Position numbers and translations under genes: made by a program. The notes under the pieces are model-generated. The model worked only from the letters and a program-made list of their open reading frames with translations. It had not been told where the DNA came from and made no database searches. From Carya illinoinensis (Eukaryota > Streptophyta > Magnoliopsida > Fagales > Juglandaceae), in the NCBI RefSeq assembly GCF_018687715.1, contig NC_056758.1, positions 36,861,467 through 36,925,466 on the forward strand: 64,000 nucleotides of DNA, read 5' to 3'. Shown one piece after another: positions 47,901 through 58,999 of this stretch. How positions within the stretch are numbered: the first letter of the stretch is position 1; each line of letters begins with the position of its first letter.

Positions 47901-48685
47901 ATGATACTCTGATCAAAAATTCCGAGGAATCTTTCATTGCCTCAACCTTTCTGAATATACTTTCCATTACTTTAGGTATAATTCCACCATTACTTCCTTC
48001 CCCCGTATAGTTTGTCCCCATCGTGTATGTTTTCCCAGACCCCGTCTTTAATAACAAACAAAATAAAGTCAATATGTATATCAAGGTTTAACAAAAAAAT
48101 GAATGAGTGATGTGATTCTTTAACCAAAAACAAAAAAAAAAGCCAAAAATGCTAGATATATAGAAATACCTGGCCATATGCAAGAACTGTGGCATTGTAT
48201 CCATGGAATAGCGCATCAACAAGTGGAGCAACACAATCATCGTAGAGAGCAGAACAAGGCAAGCCCATGCCGCCATAAACATAGTCATAGGTGAATGAAT
48301 GGGTCCCGATTTGAACCTATTTGAACACCCGACGACATTTGCAAATCAAAACAACGTCTCAACATTCTAATAAACTGATGCGTTATAACGAGCCATATGG
48401 TAACTCAGTATTAAATTAAGGGTACAAAACTTGTAATTATAGAAAGAAACAAACAAACAAAAAGGGTCAATCATACACGTTTTATTCACCCGAAAAATGA
48501 AACCGAAAGTTTATAGTCCATACAACTTACTAAAAAGAAAATTTAGGTACCTGAGGTTCGCCGGGAACGACGGAAATGCAATCCGTACAGCCGAGTAGGA
48601 GCTCGGACGTAATCAAAGGCCGAATGTTAACTGCGACTCGCACGCATTGCGAAGAATCTGCATTCTTCACTTCCGAAATCTCCAT
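38996..48685 (-). CDS. KIN4C: Kinesin-4 family motor, KIN-4C type
   Basis: Twenty-seven exons close in phase to give 1289 residues. In order, by lowest base to highest: 48551-48685, 48170-48316, 47893-48045, 47554-47807, 47197-47375, 46890-47014, 46313-46349, 46083-46174, 45884-46000, 45691-45804, 45492-45575, 45197-45395, 44776-44876, 44260-44358, 44063-44176, 43856-43972, 43690-43770, 42804-42875, 42630-42723, 42517-42548, 42300-42385, 41314-41385, 40961-41188, 40686-40830, 40113-40208, 39421-39993, 38996-39319. The N-terminal motor spans about residues 10-365. P-loop GQTGSGKT is at 93-100, switch I NSQSSRSH ends at 233, and switch II DLAGSE is at 270-275. Long coiled coils follow, then a Cys-rich domain ([18 protein letters not shown], about 1073-1110) and a basic tail. 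Kinesin-4 proteins are plus-end motors; plant members act in wall deposition and division. The Cys-rich domain resembles the KIF4 tail. The motor is intact. Confidence 0.95.
46884..46889 (-). other. Non-canonical GC donor of KIN-4C intron 6
   Basis: The exon ends LTRLLQ at ...TTACAG and the intron starts GCAAGG, giving CAG|GCAAGG. The next exon starts GATTCTCTTGG (DSLGG) after a CAG acceptor. The kinesin-family motif LTRLLQDSLGG and phase closure require this GC-AG intron. Confidence 0.9.
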
Positions 48686-49300
48686 CTCCAATTTATGCGA
48701 TACCTTCTAAACCAAATCGCAAACCCGGAAACACTCACTATACGATATAATCTACAAACAAAACAATAACAAGCTTACGCTTCTATGCACCGTATTTTTC
48801 ATCTAAACGAAAAAAAAAAAACATCCAAAAACTTGAGACCTGGTGTATTTCAATCAAATGTCAATTAAAGAAAAACTAAGTATAAATAAAATGCGATGAT
48901 ATGCTGCATCTAAATCAACTCAAATGAGGTTTCGACGCAAATGCTCCGTTTGAATCATGGATCAGATAAAAAGCTACGAGATGTTGATGAAAATTTTGAA
49001 ATAATAAGAAAACCTCGACAGATGAGCTACGAAACCATGATGTAGACCAAAGCCAAAGGGAAGAAATCGCCGAACCTAACTGTTCCTGTAGGAGATGGAG
49101 GACCGGCAGGGAACGAGTGCGAGAACCGGATGGTAGAAATCGAAGAAAGGGAAAAAAAATATTTTTTAATTAGTTTTTGAATAAAATCAAACGGGAATGG
49201 CAAAACAGGCCAATGGATCTGCGAATTTGAAAGCGGGCGATTGGCATTGAATTAAAGTGAATTGAAGAAAAGGCGCTGAGGTCCGAATTCAAATATAGCA
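48686..49300 (-). promoter_or_regulatory. Leader and promoter region of KIN-4C
   Basis: About 600 bases upstream of the start codon, with a G+C-richer patch at about 49020-49140 that may hold the transcription start or a leader intron. No clear TATA box was identified. Confidence 0.4.
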
Positions 49301-50422
49301 CAGATCATGTGCGAGTCATGTGGACTTGCAAACGGTAATTTCATGCGGGTCCGGATAGGCTGGCCCGATTGTAATTGTTATCCTTTTTCCTCCTAAGCGA
49401 CGGCGTGTTGACCTCCATAAAATTAGATTCTCTCGTGGACTTCCAAGAATCCAAAGTACTCCTTTACATGAGGGTACTAGAAATTGAGTTATCATACTTC
49501 TATATAAAACTTCATGTGTGATTATCAAGAAAAACAAATTGTGAGATCACTTTAACGGGTTATAAACAAACCTCCTTAATTTTATTTTTTTTTTGGGCAA
49601 ATTCACGTTTATATCCTCGCGACCTTGAGAGGTACCACCCGCCTAAGAATTATAGTTTGTATATAAAAAATGATATTTATAATCATAAAATATATATAAT
49701 TTTTTTAAAAAAATAATTAAGTAAGAAACATAAAAATTAATTTTTTACTATTAAATCTTACTTATTTTAAAAAAAAATATACCATATTTACGCAATTTAC
49801 GATTTTTAAGATAGGTGTACGGGGTAGGGTGTAATAAAACCCTATATGGGGTGAGGTCATAACAAACTATTCATACGGGACGGGTAGCCACTCCCACTGC
49901 GTGAATATTAGAATTAATACGTGGTTGAAAATTTAAGTAAGATTAGTAATTTCTTTTTTAGTTTTCCTACACAAAAGTTGGTATGTTAGCATGTTATGTG
50001 TAATAGAATTTATGAGTGTACAAAAAAACTGAAAAATCGACCGTAATAGACACATACCGACTACTAGAGGCTGGAATCAATAGGAAATTGGTCGGCGAGC
50101 AGTAGCATTTTAACAAAACTGACGAGCTTCAATTTGATCGCGGTTTAATACCAGTTCAAATTGCTAAACCAATCAACCCCATATATTATTATTTTTTTAA
50201 TTTATATTTATCTAAAATATCGTTCTACTAAAATTTAAGTGGAATAACGTCATTTCAGGCCTAAAGTTGTGTTTTAAACACAACTAAACGACAGCATCAT
50301 TTTATTTATGAGGTATGGAAAAAAATAAACAAGTAGAACGATGTTGTTTGATTTATAACCAAACGGCGTCATTTGATGATTACATCGTCTTCTTCATTCT
50401 CTTCTTCTTTCCCACGATTCAC

Positions 50423-50475
<53 letters not shown>

Positions 50476-51030
50476 ACGACTAGCGTCGCTAGGGGAACCG
50501 AAAATCAACCGTGAATCGCCGGAATCAATACTGCCGGTTTTTCTCATCTCCATCACCCAGTTACGATCGATTAATCCTCCCTATTTCCTCTCGTCAATTT
50601 TACCAAAAAATCGCTCCGAATATGTCAGGTTTCAGCTATAGTATAATCTATTATATTATAACTTTAGAAAATTTAAAACATCAATAATTTTTTGACATAG
50701 TTGATGTAATAAGTTTTCATATTAGTGATGGACTGAGTATATTAAAAATGAGGGTTCTAAATATATATATATGTAAAAATCTATTTATTATCTATTTTTT
50801 TATCATTTTTGTATTATTTCATGACATGATATTAGATAATAAGTTCATAAGTGAAATATAATATATAATCTCTAATCATCTAATGCCATATCATAGAATG
50901 ATAAGAAGATGATGAAAATTAAAATGTAAAATACAGAGCTAGTGGGTTAAGTAGTCCCAATCAAATGAGATTAAATGGTTTACGTTGTAAGCCATCATTT
51001 TTTATAAAACTTTTTGAAGTTATTTATAGG
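49300..51030. other. Repeat-rich intergenic region
   Basis: AT-rich DNA. A stretch at about 49999-50230 (CGACCG, then TTGGTCGGCGAGCAG) resembles the ends of the CGGTCCGG repeat family. A (CT)n run follows at 50425-50474. After it comes a short GC-richer segment that may be a relic of a gene's 5' end, with no supported ORF. Confidence 0.5.
50425..50474 (+). repeat. (CT)n microsatellite
   Basis: About 25 CT units, followed by a non-repetitive 5'-UTR-like stretch. Confidence 0.95.
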
Positions 51031-51710
51031 TAGGGGTGAGATTCGGCCGGTTCGGATTAGAGAAACCAATAAGATTGGTCATTTTTTTATAGGACCCAAT
51101 TGAATCGAGTCCGGCCTAGTCCAATTTTTATAAAACTAAATTCATTCTGTCTGATTGTGGTCTAGGAGTTTTCCACCCCATACTGGATCGAATGAAAATA
51201 AATAAATATTATTATTTATATAAATAATTTTATATAATTAATTATTAATATATCACAATATTACACAAGTATTATATTCTTTAATATATAACTATAATAT
51301 ATAGTACTAGTATATATTAATATATTGACATATTATAATAGTTACAGTATAAATTTATAATAGTATTAACATAGTTAACTTAATATCTTAGTATTAAATT
51401 TCTATAACTATATAGACCAATATTTAATAGAGTATTACTAATTTATCACTAACATATAGTATATTAGTAATACTACTAATATAGTTTTTAGTTATAGTAT
51501 TGTTACTGAGTCTATAACTATATATATTTAGATTAAAGTATTATTATATTATTTAATATATAACTATAATATATAGTACTAGTATATATTAATAATTGTA
51601 CAATTTATTATGTAAATTTCATTTAGTATTTTAAATAAATTTTTTTATTAATCAATTTTAAAAAAATTATTGGACCAAATAGACAGGACTGGATTGATAG
51701 CTACCACCGG

Positions 51711-54700
51711 TGTGACGCCCCCAAATTCCGTTTGGGATTGGACGGACATTTGAAGCGTCGAGACATGCAACACAAGGTTACCTGCCCCCGTTCATGACAT
51801 ATAAGATGCAATATTCCTAACATGCATCTAACAATATGCAATATTCACAGCGGATAAATTTTTTCTTTAGCAATACTATGCACCAAATTGAAAATATCCC
51901 AAATACTTAAAACATACTTCATACATAAAAATCCATTGAACAACTAAGATCACAACACTAGTCCAAAATGGTTATGATCCAAAAAGTAATAGAGATGCAA
52001 CTCAATCGTATAAGTAGTAATTTATGTTAATTACTATATCAACATTTATGTCGCACCGTCACTTAGTCAACTGTGTCTAGTTGATCAGCTCCTGATTCTC
52101 TTTCAGGTCCTGTAACAAGATCTACCATTCGGGAGGAATGGTAGTTGGGACTACCAAAGTGAGATTTGATTACGAATCTCAGTAAGTTAACAAAAAAACT
52201 TCCACACAAGCTAATGATGCATGGATGACAGTAAAAGCATAAATGCATAATCAAATTCATAAGTAATTAAAGCATAACTTGGAGTACAACATAGCATAAT
52301 TGACATAACTTAAATTGAAACATGAACTGAACTTGACTTGACATGAACTTGATCTGAAACTTGACTTAGCATGAACTTGCTTTGAAACTTGAATTAACAT
52401 GAAAAATACATACTCCACAATTGTTGTGGCTCCATGTATTTTACGTGTAAATACATACTCCACAGTTGTTGTGGCCCAATGTATTCTACGCAAACTTGAC
52501 TTAACATGAAAAATACATACTCCACAGTTGTTGTGGCCCCATGTATTTACGTATAAATACATACTCCACAGTTGTTGTGGCCCCATGTATTCTACACAAA
52601 CTTGACTTAACATGAAAAATACATACTCCACAGTTGTTGTGGCCCCATGTATTCTACGTGTAAATACATACTCCACAGTTGTTGTGGCCCCATGTATTCT
52701 ACGCATCACAATTGTAGTTAAATACATACTCCACAGTTGTTGTGGCCCCATGTATTCTACACATCATAATGTACTCAAGATGAAATGTGACTGGAATACG
52801 AAAGGACTGAAGTCCTGACGTAACATAACGTGACTTGAATATAACTTGAAATACATGACCAACTTGAGATAGAAACATTTCGTAACATGGCATAACATAT
52901 AATAGACAACATATTTAACATGACATATTTGTAACAGTGAATATTACATGACTTGACATACATGTAATAGATGGCATACTTAGCATGACGTACGTGTAAT
53001 GTACAGTAATACATAACAGAATATATTATGTAACAGATAAAAATTGATGACAGAATAAATTCTGTATAATAGACAATTACGTGATAACTTGGCATGACAT
53101 GACATATATGATAACACATATACATACACTGTAGTTCTTTTACTTAGCACACATACACAGTAGACTGTTAGTAAGTTAAAAGCTAACTTACCTCGATCTC
53201 CGCGTTTCTTATAAAACTTCAAGTGCGATCACGAGGAACTGTAATTAGTGATTCTAAAAGTTAGAACTAAATCACTAAAAATTTGAAATATGAAAAATAC
53301 TAACTTAAAGAGTAAAATTTTCATTTTACTCTCTACATGTGGGAAAATGACCGTTTTACCCATAACTTAAGGATTTTGCATACTAACTCCAAAAGTTTTC
53401 AAAATTTACATTTCTCGTGTAAATTTTATCCTAAATTTAAATATCAATTCAGAAAAATTTAAAACAAAACACAACTATGAAGAACACACTATGGCCGAAA
53501 CATCCATAGGCCATTTCCATTGATTTTTGTTGCAATTCCTTCCAACTTCAAAACTCATGCTTAAACCAAAATTTTGCAACAAACATCTTCCAATCCTAAG
53601 TTCAAAACCATATTTAAAACATCCATTTAGAAAAAGCTAATAATTAACACCAAACTTTTTTGTAAAAAGATCCAAGTACTTGAATCACAAGTTTTGACCT
53701 TAAATCAAAACATTTCCAAGAATTTCAAAAATCAAATCTTACTTCTAACATATTCATAATATCATCCTAACATCAACCATGCTTTAAATCATCAAACTAA
53801 AGTCATCAAAATCACAAAATAACATTTGGAGTTTTTGGTTTTACACTTAGTCCAAAAACAGAAACTTTTTCCTCAACTAGTTTTGATAAATCTCTTGATC
53901 TATGACTTATAAATATATGATCTTCAAACTAAACCATCACATGGTTTAAAAAGATGTCCTAAAACATATATAAGCTTCTAATTCAAGATCACATGGTTAG
54001 AAATTAACCAAAACATAAATTTAGCCAAGAATATCCACACGTTGGCTTATTTGAATATCTCTTTACATAAAATTTCATATCTTTGACACTAACATCAAAT
54101 ATTTTCAAAATAATAATATAACATGTATATAAGATACTTAAGATCCTCTAATAAAATTATTAAAGTCATTAGAATAGGTTTAGACCACCAAAGAGTTAAA
54201 CTTTCTCAAAACAGAAACTGTTTTTCTTCTTCCAGTTTCTAAGTTTCTAAATTTAAGAAAATCTTTCATCAAAACCTTTAATCATGCAAAAATCCTCAAC
54301 CAATAGTCACATATACATGTTAACAATACTCCATAAAAATTTTGGATCAATATCTATCCATTAGCTTGGTCAAAAACTCCAAACTATAACATATTCTCCA
54401 GTTTATCTCCCAGAATGACCTTTCTATAGTTTACACAATATTTGACTGACCAAATGATTTTCAAATGGGGCAAATAAGATATCCATGTAAATTAGACTAA
54501 AAAAGGAACAACTTATATGAATGAGACTTTATAATAAAACACCTACAAAAGCTTCGAAATGGGTGTACAAAAGACCTCCTAAAAGCTGTCTGAGATAGAG
54601 TGTTTGATATTCTTTCAATGGAAAGTGTAAATGAAGATAATTTCGTGGGGAGAGGTGGCTAGAGATACTTATGGATGAGATATGGAAGAGATGAGGCTGG

Positions 54701-55187
54701 AGTTGAGAGTTGAGTGTAGTTTTCTCCTACCCAAAAAAAATCTATAAATGATTATCTTATAATATTCTATCCAATAATATCTAAAAAAAAATCAACTTAA
54801 GATATTTTTATCTAATAATATCTATCAACTCAAAATATTTTTACCCAATAATATTCACGAAAATTACCTCAAGATATTTCTTTTTATCCAATAATATCTA
54901 CAGTTTTGAACAGACGTTTTGTCCGAAAATATGAAAAAATATTATTGCGCCATAAGACTTTAAATAATCCTCCGAGTCTAATAGCACAAACTATAATACA
55001 TTTTGACACTTCTAACTATCTCCAATAATAAAAAATACACTTATGATACCATAGTAAATAATAACACTAACTATATAGTTAGACAAAAACCTATACGATT
55101 AATGGATTCGTGAAAACTTATGAGGTTTTCACGAGGTTCCTAAAGTTAATAAAAATTTCACAATTGAATTTCTAGCGGGCTGTTACA
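51711..55187 (-). mobile_element. Solo LTR, 3477 bp, with 5-bp target-site duplication
   Basis: The segment begins TGTGACGCCCCC and ends GCGGGCTGTTACA, so it has TG...CA termini on either strand. It is flanked by ACCGG on both sides (51706-51710 and 55188-55192). No gag or pol coding sequence and no internal primer-binding site are seen. A single long LTR left by LTR-LTR recombination fits best. Minus orientation is preferred because TGTAACAGCCCG is a frequent plant LTR start and GGGGCGTCACA a frequent end; this is from memory. It carries the hairpin tandem array at 52400-52770. Confidence 0.8.
52400..52770. repeat. Tandem array of seven hairpin-forming units inside the solo LTR
   Basis: Seven copies of a unit with core TACATACTCCACAGTTGTTG start near 52405, 52451, 52512, 52557, 52619, 52664 and 52723. 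Spacing alternates between about 46 and 60 bases, because every other unit carries an extra CAAACTTGACTTAACATG-type spacer. Each core has an inverted repeat CCACA-N5-TGTGG inside an outer TACAT...ATGTA. Minus-strand translations of this array are repeat artefacts. Confidence 0.9.
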
Positions 55188-55547
55188 ACCGGTCCGGTTC
55201 CTAGGAATGTTTGGTTTGTTTCAATCTAGGAAAATTGAAGATTTTGGTCTATCGCCCACCCGAATCGAACCGGACCGTTCTCCCGCGTATTTTTAAGAAA
55301 ATGCCAGGGATAGAGAATGGTCTCTTGCATTGTATGCAAATATATATATTTTATTTTATTTTTTGTTTTTATTTTAAACATTTTTAAAATATTTTAAAAA
55401 ATTAAAAAAATATTAGTTTATTAATAGTCACTTTTTTAATTATTAAATAAAAAACATATAATCGGTCAATTTTATCGATAGCCATTCTTAGTCGAATTAA
55501 CATTTTCCTTACTTGTATTGCAAGGACATAATGATAATCAGTAATTT

Positions 55548-56350
55548 TAGGTTCGGTTTGGTTATTAAGATTTTTTATCTCAAATATAAAATTATTATCT
55601 TATTATTATAATTTTTACAAATTTATATATAAAATATAATAAATAATTTAATATTTTTTAAATTTTTTTAAATTTTAAAATAATAATAAATCTTAAAATT
55701 CAAAATTATCGATAGTCAAACCTAACTTTAAACAACAAATGGCCTGGTCTGAAGCGTTTCCCTTTTGACTTTATATGTTGGAGCCTAGCCGCTAAGAGGG
55801 GGACATTCCCATACGGAGTTTGTATTTGGGTGGACGCATTCAACATGCATGCATTAGGCGCCTAGGCGGTCTTTTCATTTTAATTTATCACTGGCTATAG
55901 CTGGCACGAATGCACATCCATCGTCACCTCCTTTTGATTGCGTGTTAATTTTCATAAAATATATCATCTTATCTTATTTTATTTAATTATTATAATTTTA
56001 TTATATTTTTATATAAAATAAAATAAATAATTTAATTTTTTAAAATCTTAATATAAAAATAATATATCTTAATAATATTTTATTAAACTTTTAACTTTAA
56101 TCTTAATTTATCTCATCTCATCTCTAAAAATAAATGAGGGCAGTTTGTTTTTACAATTCATTTTAATTCATCTCATCTCATTTTATCTAATCATTATAAT
56201 TTTATCAAATTTTTAAACAAAATAAAATAAACAATTCGATTTTTTAAATCTCAAAATAAAAATAATATTAAAAAATATATTCTAATAATATTTTATTTAA
56301 TTTTTAACTTTAATCTAACTCAATTCATCTCATCTATGAAAACAAATGGA
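55548..56350. repeat. Cluster of three related AT-rich MITE copies
   Basis: Copies lie at about 55550-55735, 55950-56145 and 56150-56350. They share an order of motifs: TTATCT, ATTATAATTTT, AAAATAAATAA, TAATAATATTTTATT and, in two copies, a closing ATCTCATCTCATCT. Ends such as TTTGTTTTTACAATTCATTT and its near-inverse AAACAAATGGA flank the third copy. The family resembles a very common Fagales MITE (from memory). Confidence 0.7.
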
Positions 56351-57221
56351 ATTTAACTAACTTAGAATTAATTTCTTCTCATATTGAATTAGGTATAAAG
56401 TTGACTAAATTAATATTATTATTCTTTTTAAATTTTTTCATCCCACGTTAAAGATGATCAATGGGAAAACGAAAATAACAATTAAAAATATTTTTCCTAT
56501 AGCATTAATCCCCTGCATATTTATTGAAATACCGTAGCAAAATTTAGCTAAACCAATGTAAGAAAATTTAGAGACATCGTGGACAAAATGGACGGTATAA
56601 TTCTGAACCGAGCTTATGGTTTTGATGGGCTCATCGGCCCGTTTACACGAACGGAACCTACCGCATTGTATTCGTTGCCTAGGGAGTAAGACAGATGGAC
56701 CCATGCAATCTACAATAACGCCCCTTTTTAACCACCACGTTGAAACAGAACAAGCGGCTCATATTTTCAAATCGATCTCTTGTCTTTAGTTGATTTTCAC
56801 CTTTATTTTTAACAAAATCTTCCTACTCGCAACAGCCAGCCCATTGGATTACCGTTAACACTTTCCACGTAGTCGTAATATCTTCTTCTTTGTTCTTTTT
56901 AATCCCAAACCATCATTACCCATGCGCATTTAAAATGCATCTTCAAAACAAAAAAGAACACACAACAAAAAGCAGAGGAATACATCCGATTCCTGTGTGG
57001 AGAATCCGGCCAATCTTCATGTCACATGATCATAGGACATCATGAGCAAGGGCATAATCAAATCAATGAAGAAAAATAATAAACACATATTAATTTTTAC
57101 AACACTTTACGTGACAATATTTTAAAAAGAGATGTATTCTTATAAACTATATTATAAAAATATCATTATTTTATAATATCAATTCTTCTAGGTACAGTCG
57201 ACTATTGCAAACAGCAGATAG
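56350..57221. other. Intergenic region without recognised gene
   Basis: AT-rich, with a less AT-rich island at about 56590-56760. Short minus-strand ORFs show no domain. Confidence 0.55.
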
Positions 57222-57690
57222 TCAGACCTTACATGTCAACAAATATATTAAAATAAAATAAAAAGTAACAAGAGAAAAACGAAATATAAGTTTCGCTTGT
57301 CTTAGGTTTTGAAGAATAAAAACTTGTTTCTCTCTATTCGCACCCTTGTTCTTCGCCATAGATGGGCGCCTACATATGGAAGATGAAGGAGCCTCCGCCA
57401 TAAGTATCAAGAGATCGCCTTTAGAAACCTTTTGTAGCAGCAATACTACCAAACCCATTCCTTCTAGTAAGAATAGGTTGTTTATTAATCAAAGTTGAAT
57501 GAGATGGTACAATAAATCCGTTCTCTTTTATCCCTCCTGCCCTTTTCAACAAACCATCCTTGGACCTGCTTGTATGCCAATCCCAAGGCCTTGGCATAGT
57601 CTTCCATTACCTCTTTAGTAGGATACTTATCGTCGGCACCAAAAAAAATTATGTTGGAAGTTTTAGACATCTCAAAGTAGGAAAATCACA
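57222..57690 (-). pseudogene. Relic of a homeodomain-like gene
   Basis: A minus-strand stretch at 57670-57485 encodes a truncated helix 2-helix 3 region of a plant homeodomain: YPTKEVMEDYAKALGL followed by YKQVQGWFVEKGRRDKRER. The W-F-x-x-x-R recognition-helix pattern (here WFVEKGRR) is visible. The frame then stops. A second decayed stretch at 57458-57222 contains RRPSMAKNKGANREK with stops between. It looks like a broken exon pair of a larger homeobox gene. I cannot name the parent. Confidence 0.55.
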
Positions 57691-57699
57691 TAAGCATCA

Positions 57700-58999
57700 A
57701 AAAATGAGAAGAGAGAGAGAAGTTATGATAATGAAATGGCGGGTATGGTAAGGATACCTGAGTATAGCCGTTCAAGGGATTGCAGTTGTGATAGAGTTTT
57801 CATTTTCATTTCTATTTGACTATTCCTTTTTTTATTTTGTTCAGGATTATTTCAATCCCACGCACTTACTTTGTCAACTTGTAGGAGATACCATTAGGAG
57901 TCATCTGATTTAGGGAAATGGGAGTTGAGGGAGAGAACACATAATTAATTTTTCGATAAAGAGAAAAACAAAGAGAAAGGAGGATAGATCTCGTTTGGGA
58001 AATAGGGACAAACACTTAAACAATGCTGTTTTTATTTTTCCACCTCAGCACTGTTTGCCCCCAACTTACATCAACCAACTGTTTGTAGCTTTTTTCTTAT
58101 AATATGTATTGTAAAAAGTTTTGTGTGTGTATCATTACTCCCAAAGAACTTTTCTTTTATTCAAATATCACATTCAATTTCTATTGACTTTTCTTTTTCT
58201 TATCTAGATTTGTTTAACTTTTCTTTGGGATATAATATATATGCATATATATATATGAAAAATAATTTATATAAGTCTCAAATATATAATTTTGCACATT
58301 CACTCACTTTTTTTATAAAGAATTTTGAACAAAATTGATCTATTTAATACTTTTACCTAACATTATATATAAATATATATATATATATGTATATAAAGTC
58401 ATGCGTTTCATGTGGAGTGATTTGTCCCAAAATATCAAGGGTGACCACAAAATTAATATGCGCGTACGGAGTAAGTTGGGCTTCGTATGGATGGGCCAAT
58501 CACTTTGCCGTGAGATGTGGTCTTCACGTTTTAAATAGGTGGCATTGGTGGTCCAAAGAAATTGACTTCAATGAAAATTACGAATGTAATTAGATATATC
58601 ATTTTTTATTTAATAACTTTAGATTTAATTACATATATTATTTAGTTTTTATTCAATAACATATATATTGAAAATGGATGGCACTGAAACTAAAATAAAA
58701 GGCATAGAACGAAGGAGTTAAAAGGTATATGAATACTTAAAATGTTACCACGTACGTCACTGTTATAACATGCAATTAATTAGTTAAAAAATTGAGATTA
58801 TTTTAAAAGGGGTGAACATAAAAGTAGTAAAATCTTAATTCTTTTTAATGAGTACTGTAGTAGGTACTAGGACGTAGGTAAGCTGTCGAGATCGATTGGT
58901 GGTCCAAAAAAACACAGGAAGAAACGAAAACGACAACCTAAAAATGGGAATTATATTAATTAGATGGGTAAATTAAATTATTATAAATAATAAAATAAA
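57700..58999. other. Intergenic region beyond the acyl-CoA ligase 3' end
   Basis: AT-rich, with AT-dinucleotide runs near 58227-58256 and 58370-58395. Nothing supported. The last few hundred bases would include the ligase 3' UTR. Confidence 0.55.

Larger units (their letters stand above)
51031..55285. mobile_element. CGGTCCGG-type MITE, split by a solo LTR
   Basis: The left part (51031-51710) begins TAGGGGTGAGATTCGGCCGG and has an AT-rich core. The right part (55193 to about 55285) ends in CGAACCGGACCGTTCTCCCG, the inverted equivalent of the left end. Between them lies the 3.5-kb insertion at 51711-55187. The two halves read as one element once the insertion and its duplicated ACCGG are removed. 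Confidence 0.75.

Noticed and set aside
49316..49537. A 73-codon minus-strand frame upstream of KIN-4C
   Set aside because: No domain, no splice partner, and composition like the surrounding intergenic DNA.
52257..52751. A 164-codon minus-strand reading frame with repeated HGATTTVEYVF-like units
   Set aside because: It is the translation of the LTR hairpin tandem array. The apparent repeats follow the DNA unit and there is no domain or splice context.
52400..52770. Possible CRISPR array
   Set aside because: Repeats are in a plant LTR, the spacers are themselves repeated and alternate between two types, and there are no cas genes.
51711..55187. A complete autonomous LTR retrotransposon
   Set aside because: No second LTR, primer-binding site or gag/pol domains occur between the duplicated ACCGG sites. 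A solo LTR explains the structure.
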